This document shows, one piece after another, positions 1-12,440 of a stretch of DNA of 64,000 nt. The translations under genes and the position numbers were made by a program. The stretch's first letter is position 1, and every line of letters begins with the position of its first letter. The notes beneath the pieces were generated by a model. The model did no database searches, was not told where the DNA came from, and was given only the letters and a program-made list of their open reading frames with translations. The DNA comes from Lycium barbarum. Taxonomy: Eukaryota; Streptophyta; Magnoliopsida; Solanales; Solanaceae. Location: contig NC_083340.1 in NCBI RefSeq assembly GCF_019175385.1, forward strand, positions 14,954,336 through 15,018,335, in the 5' to 3' direction.

Positions 1-2639
1 ATATAATGCAAGTTCAACATACCAGTGGGTTATGTATATATCATGAATATTCGAATATATTTCATATATACATAGTCATAAGGATGTTTAGAAGGTTAAT
101 ATCGAAGGATTCAGTATTGAAAACAATGTAGTGAATAGGACAGCCTAGTCAAGTGTACACAGAATTGAACGAATCAGGACATTTTATTGGCACCAATCAG
201 TTTAAATGAAGAGGAGAAAGAAGAGAAAGAGGCACACATCCACAGAAAGTTTAAAAGGAACAATGTTCATATATAATCCTGAAAAAAAAGGCATACTCTC
301 CGCAAATCAGGCTTAAGAAAAGAACAAACAAACACACTCTTGGCTTTTAAAAAGGGAAACTGTCACTTGACAAATTAAGTTCTAGGAAAAGGTCATACGG
401 TTTTGCACACTTGATATTTAAAGGATCATACAACTCATGCAAATAGCTTTTAAAGATAATGAAACACTTCATAACTTAGTCTTGAAAGGGAATAGATCAA
501 TTAAATCCACAGGAACAGTTATGGAGAATAACAAGCACCCTATGTTTGATTCTGAATGAAGTATCAAGTTCATACAGATTCAGTTTTTTTTTTTTTCAAG
601 AACTTAACACTTCACAACCATAAACTAAGAAAAGGAGGAAGAATAATTTACGCACACTAACTAATATAATCAATCAGGGATATCAAGTCTGTTTCTAAAA
701 AAAAAAAAGTGAGGGTATGCCAAATATTAATACTCTATGTTTGGTGACAAGGGAAACTGGAAATCTATACTCAGAAGAAATTCAATTACACCAATAGGTC
801 CCTGGCCTTAAGGTTTGAAATCAGTATCAACAACTTTTTTTTAAAAAAAAAAAGGGAGTATGATAAATATATAAAATCGATTCTTTCCAAAATAACTACA
901 AGTTTTTTAGCAAAACAAAAAAAAAACAGAAAAGGGTCCCATCAAGATTCATCATACACAGAAGAGAGAAAGTTCACATAGGCAAGTATTAAGCACATGG
1001 ATCACAGCAATAATAAACCACACTAGTTCATGAAAACTAAATCCCTATTTTTCTGAATCAACTCATGAGAACCAAGCAAGCACAACTGATAAAATATCAT
1101 ATGTTAGTCTTTGGAAAAATGTGTTGGCCAGTTCATGTTAACAATTTTGGTCAAGAAAGACAATCCGATACTTAGCAAACCCCATAACCTCTCTTTTTGT
1201 CTTTTAAGTAAAGTAATAACAAACAACCAAGTACAGACATCCAGGCAATCAACTTATGTCAAATAGTACGCAAATCAAAAAGAATCCAGAATTTAGCTTT
1301 ACCCTTTCTCCTAGTCTCATTCTTTATTTTGAAGTTCATTCTTTCCGGAGAACAATTGAATGTAATGCAAACACGTTGACTGAACGTAAGGTAATCCAAA
1401 CAGTTTCAAAGAACCAATGTTGACCCTTTCAAAAGGAAGAGAATCCATTACTTTCGAAAAGAAGAGAATTCATTACTTAACCATCTACTAGTGAAATCTT
1501 GTTCAATAAACTATCACAAAGTGATTCATAGTCCTAGTTCAGGCAGGTCCCAAAACAAACCTGTATACATTTTTAACTTTAAAGTCTACTAATGATGAGA
1601 TGCAAGCAGTTTTAAGCCATGTAAAGCAGTAGACATGTGTCATTTTCAATAAAACAAAGACTCCTCATCGCATACGAGATACATGGGTTAATGAGTTCCT
1701 CTTTATGATGATTCAAACTCAAATCAGGGTCAAGCAAGAGAGAACCATATAGCAAATTGATCTTTAGGCCTGCTACTGTACCAAACAGAGGGTGCAAAAA
1801 TTATCAGCTAATGAACATACTAGTAAACATGTAGTATAACAAGTGACAACAGCTTAGTGTACAGGCAAAATTATGCTCAAAACTGGTAGGTATGTGAGGA
1901 AATTATTGATTTAAGCATGACCTGATTGCATGAGAATACACGACTAAGATGGGTTAAACAGGAATGTCATTCAAATAAGGTACTAGACAGCATCTATGAA
2001 CACATGGATTAGCAATATCCAGACTCACATAAGAAAATAATAACATACTTAAAAACTAAACATAACGACAAAAAAAAAAAAAAAACTAACACCAGACTGA
2101 AAACTGGACTACATTAAAGTGATAATACAATAGCAGCTAAACTAACATATAAGCAAACGACACTATATTAAACTAAAATAGAACAGACTTATAATGCTAA
2201 GACTACTAACAATGCTAAACTAACCGTTAATTTGAGTAATCAGTCACAAATTTTAACCAAACACGTAATAACAGGAAATAAAATCCGCACACAAACAAAA
2301 CTAAAAAACGAGCTCGTCTAAACACCAAACAAAACATATAGACCCGACTGTAAGCAAAATGGCTTAAAGGAGGAGAAATTACCTTGTTCGGGTGCAGCGA
2401 AGTGGGTGTGAATCCTCGATCTACACTCGAACACCAAACAAGAAACTCGATTCTCGGAAATAAAGGACTGTTAGAGTTGAAGTTTTTGCTTAGGAGATTT
2501 TTGGCAACAAACGAAAGCTTTGATTTCTAGGGAATCTTCAGGTGAAAAGACTCGATTTTTCAAAAGGGGCTTGTGCGATTTAAGAACTCGATTCGTTTGG
2601 GGGTTTCTGAATATGCGGTGCTCGTCTTTGTTCCTGTTT

Positions 2640-2945
2640 TTTTCGTTCCTGTTCCCCCTTTTCTCCTTCGTTCCCCCTCTCCTTTATAGGTTTTTTTTTG
2701 TTGTTTTTTTTGGTGCTGAAAAAGGGAAGGAGGAGCGGGAGAGAGATAAAAGTGGGGACAAGGGTGAGTGGGGAACAGGGCATGGTGGGGAGCGGAGAAG
2801 AAGGAGTGAAAGGGGGAAGTGGGAGCGTCGGCGGAGAGGCGGGAAAGGAGAAGAGGCGGCTAGGGTTTTTTGGGGGGTGAAGGGAGGCGGAGATGAAGGA
2901 GAAAGGAAAAAGGGGGCGGAAATGAAGTGAAGGGAAACTAGGTTT
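2640..2945. repeat. Strand-asymmetric purine tract in Ogre/Tat LTR
   Basis: The stretch from about 2705 to 2940 is almost pure G and A on the + strand with many GGG and GGGG runs, preceded by a T/C-rich stretch. The solo LTR has the counterpart at about 50470-50695. It lies in the LTR U3, just upstream of the - strand TATA box. ORFs read through it are Arg/Gly/Glu-rich and are composition artefacts. Confidence 0.7.
2683..2690 (-). promoter_or_regulatory. Putative LTR TATA box
   Basis: On the - strand the sequence reads CCTATAAAGG, about 300 nt before the conserved leader splice donor at 2382. The solo LTR has CTATAAAT at 50451-50444 in the equivalent place. Confidence 0.45.
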
Positions 2946-3399
2946 CCCTTATTTTGCTGAGAAATGAATTGGACCCGGTCCATTTGTGGACCGGGTCAAA
3001 TTTTAGACTGGGTATTTAAAATAATGGACTATTAAATTAAACATGGACTGATCTAAAAATTGAGATAAAAAATATGGTCTAGTCCAAAAAATATTAGGAA
3101 TTAATCGGACTTTGATTTGGGGTCCGGTAAGTCAATATACGGACTAAGTGCAAGAAATAGTTTGGCCTCTAAATTTGAATAAAAGACCCATTTTGATTAA
3201 CGATGTACTAAGGGTGCCAGAATATCACCTAATACGGAAATAAAAGATCCGGATAATAAAATTATATGATGTTGCAATGACCGTGCAATAATATTTAATA
3301 ACAAACGCTATCATTAAAATGTGCGAAATAAATGCGATGTGTATGCGCCAGTTGGTACTACGTTGAGAAATGCAAGTTTCAATAATACTAAATAATAGC

Positions 3400-3896
3400 A
3401 GCAAATAAATAGTGGTAGTAATACTGCTAATAATGATAACAATAATGATAATGGTAATAATGATAATGCTGATGATAATGGTGATAAAAATAATAATAAT
3501 AGTAAATAACAAATATTGATAATTAATAACAAATAACAATAAGAATAATGATAATAATTAATAATAATAATAATAAATATGGTAGTAATTAATAATAAAA
3601 AAAATGACAATTATTGATAATAACAAAAAATGATAATAAATTAATAATAATAACAGTAATAGTGGTAATAATAAAATAATAATGATAATAATAATAAGAA
3701 ATAATAATGATGATAATAATAATAATAATAAATAACAGTTATTGATAAAACAATGATAATAATTAATAATGATAAATAACAATTATTGATAAAACAATGA
3801 TAATAATTAATAATAAAAATAACGATGATAATGATGATTAATAATTAATAACAAAAATAACGCTGATAATAATGATTAGTAATTAATAATAATAAC

Positions 3897-3933
<37 letters not shown>

Positions 3934-3987
3934 GAAATAACAAGAATAATAATAATTAATGATAATTAGTAATAAATGATAACTTAA

Positions 3988-4048
<61 letters not shown>

Positions 4049-4060
4049 TGCAGTGGAATA
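3400..4060. repeat. AAT/ATA trinucleotide-rich expansion inside the LTR U3
   Basis: About 650 bp made mostly of AAT, AAC, GAT and TAAT units, with pure (AAT)n runs at about 3890-3930 and 3991-4046. The sister LTR has only about 45 bp of AAT repeat at the same place (about 51118-51165). ORFs here are runs of Ile, Leu and Tyr and are not coding. Confidence 0.85.
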
Positions 4061-4190
4061 ATAAAACGGGGCGTTAATAAAAGACTAATAATTATAGTAA
4101 AATTAAAATGCATATTTTTTAATTTCTCAAAATACCAGAGGTATAAATAGGTATTTCGGGGGAGAGGCGGGACAAAATTGGGTGTCAACA

Positions 4191-5500
4191 GTAACAATGG
4201 TCTTTCGGAGTGACATAAGGTCGGTAACCTCCGAACAATTTATGGAATCCGTATCAAATCAACGAAATAACTCAATGACGATAGACATGATAACATTTCC
4301 AGAATCAGTCAAATAATTAAGACATTAAGATTTAAAATACAAAGCATAAGAGTGGAGTGATTTTGTTATGGAACGCTCATGTTCATGTTCTAGTTGGATT
4401 TGTGCCAAAGAAAGAGAGAAACAAACACCTTACATACCTTATTCGCCAAGCCACCACTTAAAGGAATCCTTTACTTCGATGCCTTCCCTTCACCCGAACC
4501 TATATATATTGAGAAATATATCTTTAATCATACTTCCATCATATTTTCATCAACTTATATGCACTAATTATCAAAGACTAATTTGGTTTACGAAAATTTG
4601 AGCAGCATCTCCCCTATATCATCTACTTCCTCCAAATACCAAAAAAACTCCCAAATAATACGAACAACATCTACAACAATATCCTCAATATTCTACAAGA
4701 GAGATTCACACCTTACCTTTGCTAGAGATTCTATCCAAAACTCCCTTCAACCTTCAATCCATAAGCCAAAAACACCAACACAATAATTATAACTCTTATT
4801 CTCATAAATATTCCTTAATCAATATTAATAAAGAGAGATTCACACCTTACCTTTGCTAGAATAGGAAGATCTTCAATATCTACTTGAATCTGAGCCAACT
4901 TCAACGCAAAACAAAACTATAATCGCGACTACACGCTGTCCGGACCTCGATTAATACTTCGTCACTCAAAATTACTCAAAATCCTTAGTTTAATGGTATA
5001 TATATGCCCTCATATACTTGCTGAATTTTCTGGAATATTTGGGAAGGTTTTATGCAGAAAAAAATGGGGTTTTGCTCCTTATATAGTGGGTTAGAGTCGG
5101 TTGGCACTGTAGCAGTGCGTCCTGCTCTGCCCGCCTAATTTGTAACATCCCTAATTCTCTACTCCGATGTCGTATCGACGAGCGGTTTGTTGCGTTGGAA
5201 ACTAGACTTCATGAACTTCAATTTAGGATTTTTCTGTGCTTCAAAACTCCTCATCTACTAAAAGATATTCTTCCTCAAAATTGGACCAAAATTGCCCTCT
5301 CATATTTTCCATAAAATCCAACCAACTTAATTTCTTTGATCCACTTGCCCTCCAATCCTTCCATAGCTTATTATATGAACTTAAACCCTCGTAACCATGA
5401 GATAGGTGCATACAATCTCACATATCCTAGGAAGTCCTCTAGGTCTACACTCAAAACAACTAATGCCTAATAGATTTCACGTACAAAACTACGAGGTGCA
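4191..5500 (-). mobile_element. Degraded Ty3-gypsy LTR fragment
   Basis: Directly after the Ogre/Tat LTR the sequence contains a block (about 4205-4234) nearly identical to 62483-62511: CGGAGTGAC, a short variable middle, then GTCGGTAACCTCCGA. Both are followed by a region ending in CTTACATACCT (about 4430 and 63227). I infer that this is an older copy of the LTR family at 61353-64000 and that the Ogre/Tat element landed in it. Short ORFs at 4368-4601 and 4583-4786 have no recognisable content. The right-hand limit is approximate. Confidence 0.45.
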
Positions 5501-5947
5501 ACGACAATTTAAAAAAAAAACCCGGACTTGAATGCAAATATTTTATGACTAAGTATAAAAATGAGACTCTTCAAACTGTTTTTCCTTTAAAGTAATAAAC
5601 CAACACTGATTTTTGCTAAGCTCAAACGGCAATTACATTTTTTGAAGCAATAATACTTCAAAGACTAAGTTATCAAATTCAAATAAATCTTGCTACAAAA
5701 CTGTATTTTTCCAACTTGGCTTAAAAAAAACAGCCTTTAAACTTACACGATTTTTTACCAATAAAAATAGGCGGATATGGATCAATTTCTACACCTAAAA
5801 GTAGAAGGATTTTTCAGCAAGTTACAACTTCTTTGCCTGAAATTAAAAACAAGGGATTTTCAGCTGTTACATCTGTTTGGCCCAAGGACAGGCCCAAAAA
5901 TAAGAATATTTACAGGTGAGATATACTCGTTTCGACATATGAAAACA
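5501..5947. other. Unassigned AT-rich DNA
   Basis: Noncoding sequence between the LTR fragment and the Athila-like LTR remnant. I see no gene or recognisable repeat. Confidence 0.5.
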
Positions 5948-6416
5948 CATCTAATAACTTGAGCTAGGAATAGGAAAGTTACGTGAGATTCAATTGGTTG
6001 TGCTTGATATCACACTCTAAGGCTTGGAAAAGCTTAGAGTGAAATTCATTGATTTGGTTGGAAGACTTTCAATGAGATTTTAGAAACCATAATCTATTAA
6101 CATGAACCTGCTCTTAGTTGTAAAATCATAAAATACATTGAATCGTTACTTGAGAGTTTCTTGTATCCATGCTTGTGGTCATTGATCATTTTACTTGCTT
6201 TCTAGGTTAGTTTACATTTCCGCATTAGTTATAATTTTCTCAAAAACTAAAATATTATCTATTGTTTGGCTTAGCTTGGTAAGTAAAAGTTCCTTACTTT
6301 CTTAATCGCCTAGTATATTGTTCCATGTGGGATCGACCCCGACTCATAGTTGGGTAAATTATATTGCATACGACAGTGTACACTTTCTCTTTGAGGAGTG
6401 GATTTGGACGTTATCA
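5948..6416 (+). repeat. 5' LTR remnant of an Athila-like element
   Basis: About 469 bp match the last part of the 3' LTR (10384-10852) with roughly twenty substitutions. It ends TTATCA immediately before the primer-binding site. The first 750 bp or so of the 5' LTR, relative to the 1220-bp 3' LTR, are missing, so this copy is 5'-truncated. Confidence 0.85.
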
Positions 6417-6420
6417 ATTT

Positions 6421-6438
6421 TGGCGCCGTTACCGGGGA
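6421..6438 (+). promoter_or_regulatory. Primer-binding site, tRNA-Asp type
   Basis: TGGCGCCGTTACCGGGGA lies 4 nt after the LTR end. It differs at one base from the tRNA-Asp-complementary PBS (TGGCGCCGTTGCCGGGGA) that marks Athila-lineage Ty3-gypsy elements. Confidence 0.85.
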
Positions 6439-6550
6439 ACAATTTGGCGTATTTGAGTTAGTTTGAGATTTAAGCTTGCTTGCTTTGGTCGAAACTTGTG
6501 AATATTTGTGTTGTTGTTTCGTTGCTTTATTTGATTTTTATAAAAAAAAA

Positions 6551-7517
6551 ATGGCATCATTCCATGAAAATGGGTCGGATGGTAGTTGTTTATACTTTGA
6601 TGACCCTTGTCCTTATTGTGGAGGACCCCACTCTTGGCAAACTTGTTTAAAGTCTCCCAGGGGAGGATTGTGCACAATCTCGAACCCATGAGTGGAGCAT
6701 ATGTGATAGATGTGGCGCTCAAAATGGCCATTGGGCTAATTGTAATTATTTGTCTGTCCCTTCCCCGAATCCCCACTATGACGATTCTACTTTTTGTTGT
6801 GACAATGATAGGGAAAGGGAAGTGGAAGAAGTTGAGAATAGTAAAAATGGAGAGTTCAAGCTCATGATGGAATGCCTACTTGAAGGAGAAAATGAAAAGC
6901 AAAAAGTCTTAGACGAGTACTTGGAAACTAGTCTCCAAAATGGCTTGATGATTGAAGGCAAAAATCCTCCATGGGTATTTGAACAAAATCAAGAAGAATT
7001 TCCAAATGCTCAGTATGAGGAGAGAATGCCCATGTTGGAGGCCAATCATGAAAAGGAGGAATCAAGAATTGAACATCCTCCAACCGAATCCATTTTCATT
7101 AGAGATGCCAAAGAAGAAAAGAGATTAGAGTCAACCGTTGTCTTGAGAAAAATGGTGGAAGTTGACTCTAGTTTGGGGGAAAATGAGAATGTCAAAATCG
7201 GGAAAATTTTGCAAATTGGGAGGTTGAAGTCTCACTCCAAGCATTTTTCAACATTGGATTTGTATGGTGATATGGGAATTGAGCCACATACATCCATGTT
7301 GGATGGTGAAGAAGAAAGACAAGTGCCTTACATCTTGCAATTCGAAAGAGTAAGAAGGCAAAATGACATTCCTCGTTTGAAAGCCAAGAAGTGCAAAATG
7401 AAGAAATTAACGTTTGGCTTGTTCATCTACTTACCACCCCCCACCGCTCGTGGTCACAAACTTGAGTCCAAGTTGGGTACCCAATTCATAAACTCCAAAT
7501 GGCGAAAAAACTGGTAA
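6551..7517 (+). pseudogene. Element-encoded acidic ORF with two zinc knuckles (frameshifted)
   Basis: The likely start is the ATG at 6551, right after an A-run. The first frame (6551-6691) encodes a knuckle-like CPYCGGPHSWQTC (C-x2-C-x3-H-x4-C). A one-base frame change between about 6640 and 6690 leads into a second frame that has another knuckle, CDRCGAQNGHWANC (C-x2-C-x5-H-x3-C), around 6700-6740. This second frame runs about 255 more codons to 7517 as an acidic, Glu-rich, probably disordered protein. No protease, reverse transcriptase, RNase H or integrase is present. The position just inside the 5' LTR and the knuckles suggest a gag-like nucleic-acid-binding role, but I do not recognise the family and assign no function. 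Confidence 0.55.
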
Positions 7518-9632
7518 AGTTGGCAATCGTCGTGCCGCGACGTTAAATTAAGCGCTTGGTGGGAGGCAACCCACTGTTTTCAAAATTTTAAGTCGTTTTT
7601 GAAATTTTCTATTTTAGAATAGCTTAGTAGATTATTTTCTACTAATCCACAAAGTTTTAGAATTTTTGAAGTTATTTTGAGCAGGTCGGGTTTTCAGAGC
7701 AGTCCCAAACCAGTGGTTGCTGCTGAAAAAAGTTTCGCAGGTGCTGACAGTAAAAGAAAATAAAAATCAGGTGACATCACTTGCGAACCGCAGGTCATGC
7801 CTGCGAGTCGCAGGTGCTGACAGAAAAAAAAATTATTTGCCCTTAAACTATTTTATGTTTTGTTTTGATTATGTGCAGTGAAGACACTGCAATGTTTGTA
7901 GTTGGAGGTGGCATGTGGTAGCACATTATATTTTGGTTATGCTTGATTTGTGCCCTTGTCGGGCTTTTGTCTTATGTATGGATATTGTGTGCCCTTGTCG
8001 GGCTTGTTTTGTGACTGCTGGTGTGGTTGTGAATAAACGTTGTTGCAAATGGAACTTGCTCAAATTTTTGAAAATTTTGTTTTGTTGGCATGTTGTCGAT
8101 TAGTCACTTTTATTATTTTATTTTCTTTCTTAGCTTTTTTAATTAGTCTTGTAGTTTAGGTGTAGGTGCTCCTTTGAGAAAAAAATATGGAAACTCTTGG
8201 CTTGTTTGGTACTAATAGAGTTAGTCTCTTGCATGTGAAATGTTGAAATGCGAATACCCTCCAAACGTTTTTGTGAAAGTTAAAAAGCAAGGTGCATAGG
8301 AAAGAATGACCTTTGTGACAACTTTTTGGCTCATTTGGTGACTCTTTACCTACTAATTAGGTTTACTTTGGATTATGAGATATTGCTCTAGTTGTTCTTG
8401 CTTAGGAAGTGAAATTGCTCCATCTTGACTAGTTCATATGCCATGTGTGGTGAGTGTTTATTGAATAATTCTTGTACTTACTTTTATCATCTAGAACTTG
8501 CTCGGTTAGTCTTTCAATGCTAATTTTGATTATGTTGGTTGGAGAGATGACCTTGGGCTATCTTTGTTATTTTTGAAAAAGCCTCTTTAGCCTTTCTATC
8601 CTACCATTGCATAAATAATATCACTAGTAACCCTCATTTGAGCCTATGACCTTTCCTTTGATTGCCATATTACAAGTCTTTACCCTTCTTGACGAAATTC
8701 TCTCTTTCGAACCTTTTCCTCCTTGAACGTTAAATTGTGAATTTGAGGCCAAAAGCCTAAGTTGGGGGTGTTAGTGTTGCTTGAGAAGTGGTGAAGATTG
8801 ATGTTGTGGAAAAGTCAAAAGAAATGAAGAAAATTTGAAAAATACAAAAAGGTTTCAAACTTTTTGTGCAAAAAAATGTATCTTTGAGAAAAAAAACTAG
8901 AAATCAAGAAAATGGTTGCACAAAAAGAAATTGGAATAATTGGGAAAACTAGTATGCAAAGGAAGGAGTGATGTTTTGAAATGAAGAGGAAAGTGGATAA
9001 AAGGTATTGTGTAATGTTCAAGGAGGGCTTAGTCACTTGTATCCCAAATACTTATCCTACCCATCCCTAAGCCCACAGTACAAGCTTAAAAAGTCCATAT
9101 GTGATCTCCAACCGAATGTTCTTGAGTTAGTGATGATTGAAAATAAGGGCAAGCTTATGGTGTGATATTTGTTAGCACTAGAATTTCTTTGTTGAGTGTG
9201 AGTGACTTTGTGTTTATGTCCCTTGTGTTGTTGTTGTGAATATAGTGATTTTGGGACTTTCTTTCTTGTGAGGGCATATGAATTAAGATAGATTGGCAAT
9301 GTTGAAAAGTTCCAAGTTGAGTCAACTGGGCACATCTAGTAAGCTAGTGGTTTTGAGTCACTTATTGAGGCTTGAGTGTTGTTGCTTGATTGTTTTGAAT
9401 TTTTATTGCATTCTTGAAATTGTATTTTGAAATGAGGGAGTTATTTGGTTGAAGTTTCACATGCTTGTAGCCTGATTGTTGGTACCAACCAAAGTCATGA
9501 GGGTTGTGCTTAGTTGAAGAATGTGCTTTGAAAATGATAGTAGCACTACCTAAGCTTGTATTGATGGATCCTCATTGAGATTTTAGTTTTGTTTTTGCTT
9601 GAGGACAAGCAAAGACTTTAAGTTAGGAGTGT
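7518..9632 (+). mobile_element. Noncoding internal region of the Athila-like element
   Basis: Just after the ORF comes AGCGCTTGGTGGGAGGCAAC (7550-7569), a motif I associate with the region downstream of gag-pol in plant Athila elements. Here it follows the short ORF directly, so pol appears deleted. The rest is noncoding with minor internal duplications, such as GTGCCCTTGTCGGGCT at about 7950 and 7989. A polypurine-like stretch precedes the 3' LTR at about 9616-9632. Confidence 0.6.
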
Positions 9633-10852
9633 TGATGTGCCACGAAATTACGGGATATTCGATGCTAATTCCTTAAGCTTTTGTGACTCTTCAAGCACTT
9701 ATGTTGTTACTTTTTGTGTATTTATGTCGTTTTTGTAGGATAAGATGCCCGGAGAGCATAACGGAGCAAAATAGAGCAAAAATAGAACAATCAGCACTTT
9801 CTGGCAGCACTTGCTACAGCATGTTGTGCATGCAGCATCTGCGAGTAGCACTTGCTGCAGCATGTTGTGCCTGCGAGTAACACTTGCTGCAGCATGTGCT
9901 ACACGTAGGGGATTTTTGTCCACAATTTATTCCCGTTTTGGAATGTTATAAATACTCTTTTAGGGTTTGTAAAACATTATCTTTGGCCATTTCATACAAG
10001 TTTTGGAGACTAGGTTCCTACACCACACTTTGGGGTTGAAGATTTGAAGATTTGGTTGAGCATTTCTTAAACCTTTAATTCATTTCTTCAATTCCTTGCT
10101 TTGTATTGTATATCTAAGTGTGTAGTATTTATTTTCTTCACTTGAATCTTGTTTATGGAAATAGTCTATGATTAAAGTGTTGGATGAAACTCTTGTTTTA
10201 CTTTTGTATTGAATGATTTTTATTGCTATTGAAGTGGGTCTTTGTTGATTTAATTAATCTTGTTCTTTAATGTTTCTTAAGGGATTAGCTAACCCTACGA
10301 CTCACCCATTTACTTTGATTGAGCTCAGAAGAGAAAATCTAGGTTGGGAAAGATTAATTAACAAGAATTTGGGTCATTAAACCCATCTAATAACTTGAGC
10401 TAGGAATAGGAAAGTTACTTGAGATTCAATTGGTTGTGCTTGATATCACACTCTAAGGCTTGGAAAAGCTTAGAGTGAAATTCATTGATTTGGTTGGAAG
10501 ACTTTCAATGAGATTTTAGAAATCATAATCTATTAACATGAACCCGCTCTTAGTTGTAAAATCCTAAACTACATTGGATCGTTACTTGAGAGTTTCTTGT
10601 ATCCATGCTTGTGGCCATTGATCATTTTACTTGCTTTCTAGGTTAGTTTACATTTCCGCATTAGTTATAATTTTCTCAAAAACCAAAATATTATCTATCG
10701 TTTGGCTTAGCTTGGTAAGTCAAAGTTCCTTAATTTCTTAACCGCCTAGTATATTGTTCCCTGTGAGATCGATCCTGACTCATAATTGGGTAAATTATAT
10801 TGCATACGACCGTGTACACTTTCTCTTTGAGGAGTGGATTTGGACGTTAACA
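9633..10852 (+). repeat. 3' LTR of the Athila-like element
   Basis: The LTR starts TGATGTGCCACG after the polypurine-like stretch and ends GTTAACA, about 1220 bp. Its last 469 bp match the 5' LTR remnant at 5948-6416. The 5' LTR boundary is lost, so no target-site duplication can be tested. Flanking DNA from 10853 is Ogre/Tat-like. Confidence 0.75.
9793..9903 (+). repeat. Short tandem repeat in the Athila-like LTR
   Basis: About three imperfect copies of a 30-40-bp unit built on GCACTTGCTGCAGCATGTTG and TGCGAGTA. Confidence 0.75.
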
Positions 10853-10990
10853 ATTTTTCACAGTATTTGAATAAACCCTTCACAACTGGTTTTCCTAGTT
10901 TTCTAAAAATTAGGTGGCGACTCTTTTTCAAAACAAAGTCCGAAAGAGCACCAACGAGTTCGTAGTAGCCTTTTATGCCTTAACACTGCG
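10853..10990 (+). mobile_element. Ogre/Tat LTR-end fragment
   Basis: Contains AAATTAGGTGGCGACTC on the + strand (10906-10922), matching the 3' end of Ogre/Tat LTRs. The solo LTR has the same block on the - strand at about 46421-46438. It appears to be a truncated LTR of opposite orientation to the one at 12440-12830, interrupted by the Athila-like insertion. Confidence 0.35.
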
Positions 10991-12440
10991 TAAAAAGTGA
11001 ACTGTTACATAATAAACAGGTTTCAGAATTTGTTCAAAGGGTATACAAAATATACTTCTTTGTCTACCCCATGGTGTATAGAAGTCATGTATATTTTGTA
11101 TACACCCACTATACATCACATGTATCAACAACACACAAGGGAAAAAAGGATGGGATTTTCATGGAAATCAACCCAGCAAAGTCATAATTTCAAACACACA
11201 GTTTTACTGAAAGGGAAAGCCACGGATTTTTACACTCTTTTGAAAGGAAACTTAAATTTTAAAGGATTGTTTTAACAACACTGAATGGTCTGAGTATATT
11301 AATCCCCTTATTTACCCTAGAGGGTCCCATAATATATGATTTCATATAGGGAACCCCAGCAACCAAATGAGAAGAGACTTGACTGAGTTTGACTAGAAAC
11401 TCTAAGTCTTGTCCCCTTTTTCTTGGTCCTAGGTAAGTTACACATATAATCCCTCATATTTAAGTGACTACGTCTTGTTAATGATTTTTAAATCATAACC
11501 TGTTTACTCAAGTATAACAGATTCTACCTATGTGTAAACTGAGTATAAGCACTTTAAAACTGGAGATTTTCAAAATACTCAATTTTAAGTGAAAGGGGCA
11601 TAGACCCTTTAAACAGACCACACATGAGAGCAAACAGAGTTTCAACACCCACAGGATACCATTTTTTACTTTTAGACAGACCCAGTTTCAAGGAGATACT
11701 ACTCTATGGGTTCATATAAGGTAACCAAACTGTTTACTGATGTTCAGGGTAGCAGGTATAGTTAAACAACACAAAAGAAGGACATTTAAATGAATTATAA
11801 ACTTGTAGTTAATCAAATGAAATATATATAGCATCTCTTAAACAAGGCTGCAGACCTCAACTAATAACATGGTTCACTAAAGTATACAGACCAAACTTAA
11901 CCAACTACCATTCTTGATTTGACAGACTTGTGAGGGACAAACACATACTAAACAGCTCCTTAATGGTCAATTAAATGTATGACTATGGTTAACTAAGATC
12001 AATGAAAAACAGTATAAAGGAATAGACATGGGCAACAGTTAACAATGAACCACAAAAAAACAAGTAAGCATTCTCATATATGGCCAACAAACTAAAAGTT
12101 CTGATCTCAAACGAGCAAGTAAACAACTTTTTACATATTAACATAAATCAATGGCAAGTACTTAGGCGTGGTGCGCAAACTATACATCAACTAATTTAAA
12201 CAAGTAAGCACTTCGACAGAATCAAATAGAGGTTCCACATTTCTAATCCTACTTAAACAACAAACAAGATTAATACAAACTATGAACATATATCTAGTTA
12301 AACACATAAGAATGATGAATAAGCAACTAATCTAGACTAACAATAACTAGGACTTTACTAAAAACAAAATTAAACTAAGACTAATCTACATAAAAATAAA
12401 CTCACATAACAACAATTTAAGACATAAATATTAAAGCATA
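10991..12440. other. AT-rich noncoding DNA, probably LTR-derived
   Basis: No ORF of substance. The A/C-biased composition resembles the R-U5 parts of the Ogre/Tat LTRs at 1-2400 and 47700-50050, and it leads into the LTR promoter segment at 12440-12830. Confidence 0.4.

Larger units (their letters stand above)
1..4190 (-). mobile_element. Ogre/Tat-type Ty3-gypsy LTR, partial (runs off left edge)
   Basis: Read on the - strand, an LTR begins at 4190 with TGTTGACACCCAATTTTG, the start seen in Solanaceae Ogre/Tat elements, and continues beyond base 1. It is the same family as the solo LTR at 46346-51318: both share the start, a purine-rich tract, a TATA box (2683-2690 here), a leader with a splice donor (GT at 2382-2381) and an A/C-rich R-U5 of several kilobases. 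No gag-pol ORF is present in the visible part. It interrupts an older LTR fragment that resumes at 4191. Small ORFs here are low-complexity and not genes. Whether it is a solo LTR or belongs to a full element cannot be decided from this window. Confidence 0.75.

Noticed and set aside
2520..2983. ORFs of 60-136 codons on both strands
   Set aside because: They arise from a purine/pyrimidine-biased tract in an LTR and consist of Arg/Gly/Glu or Ser/Pro/Leu runs with no domain.
3225..4197. Several - strand ORFs rich in Ile, Leu and Tyr that look like membrane proteins
   Set aside because: They are translations of AAT-type repeats; the hydrophobicity follows from the repeat, not from coding selection.
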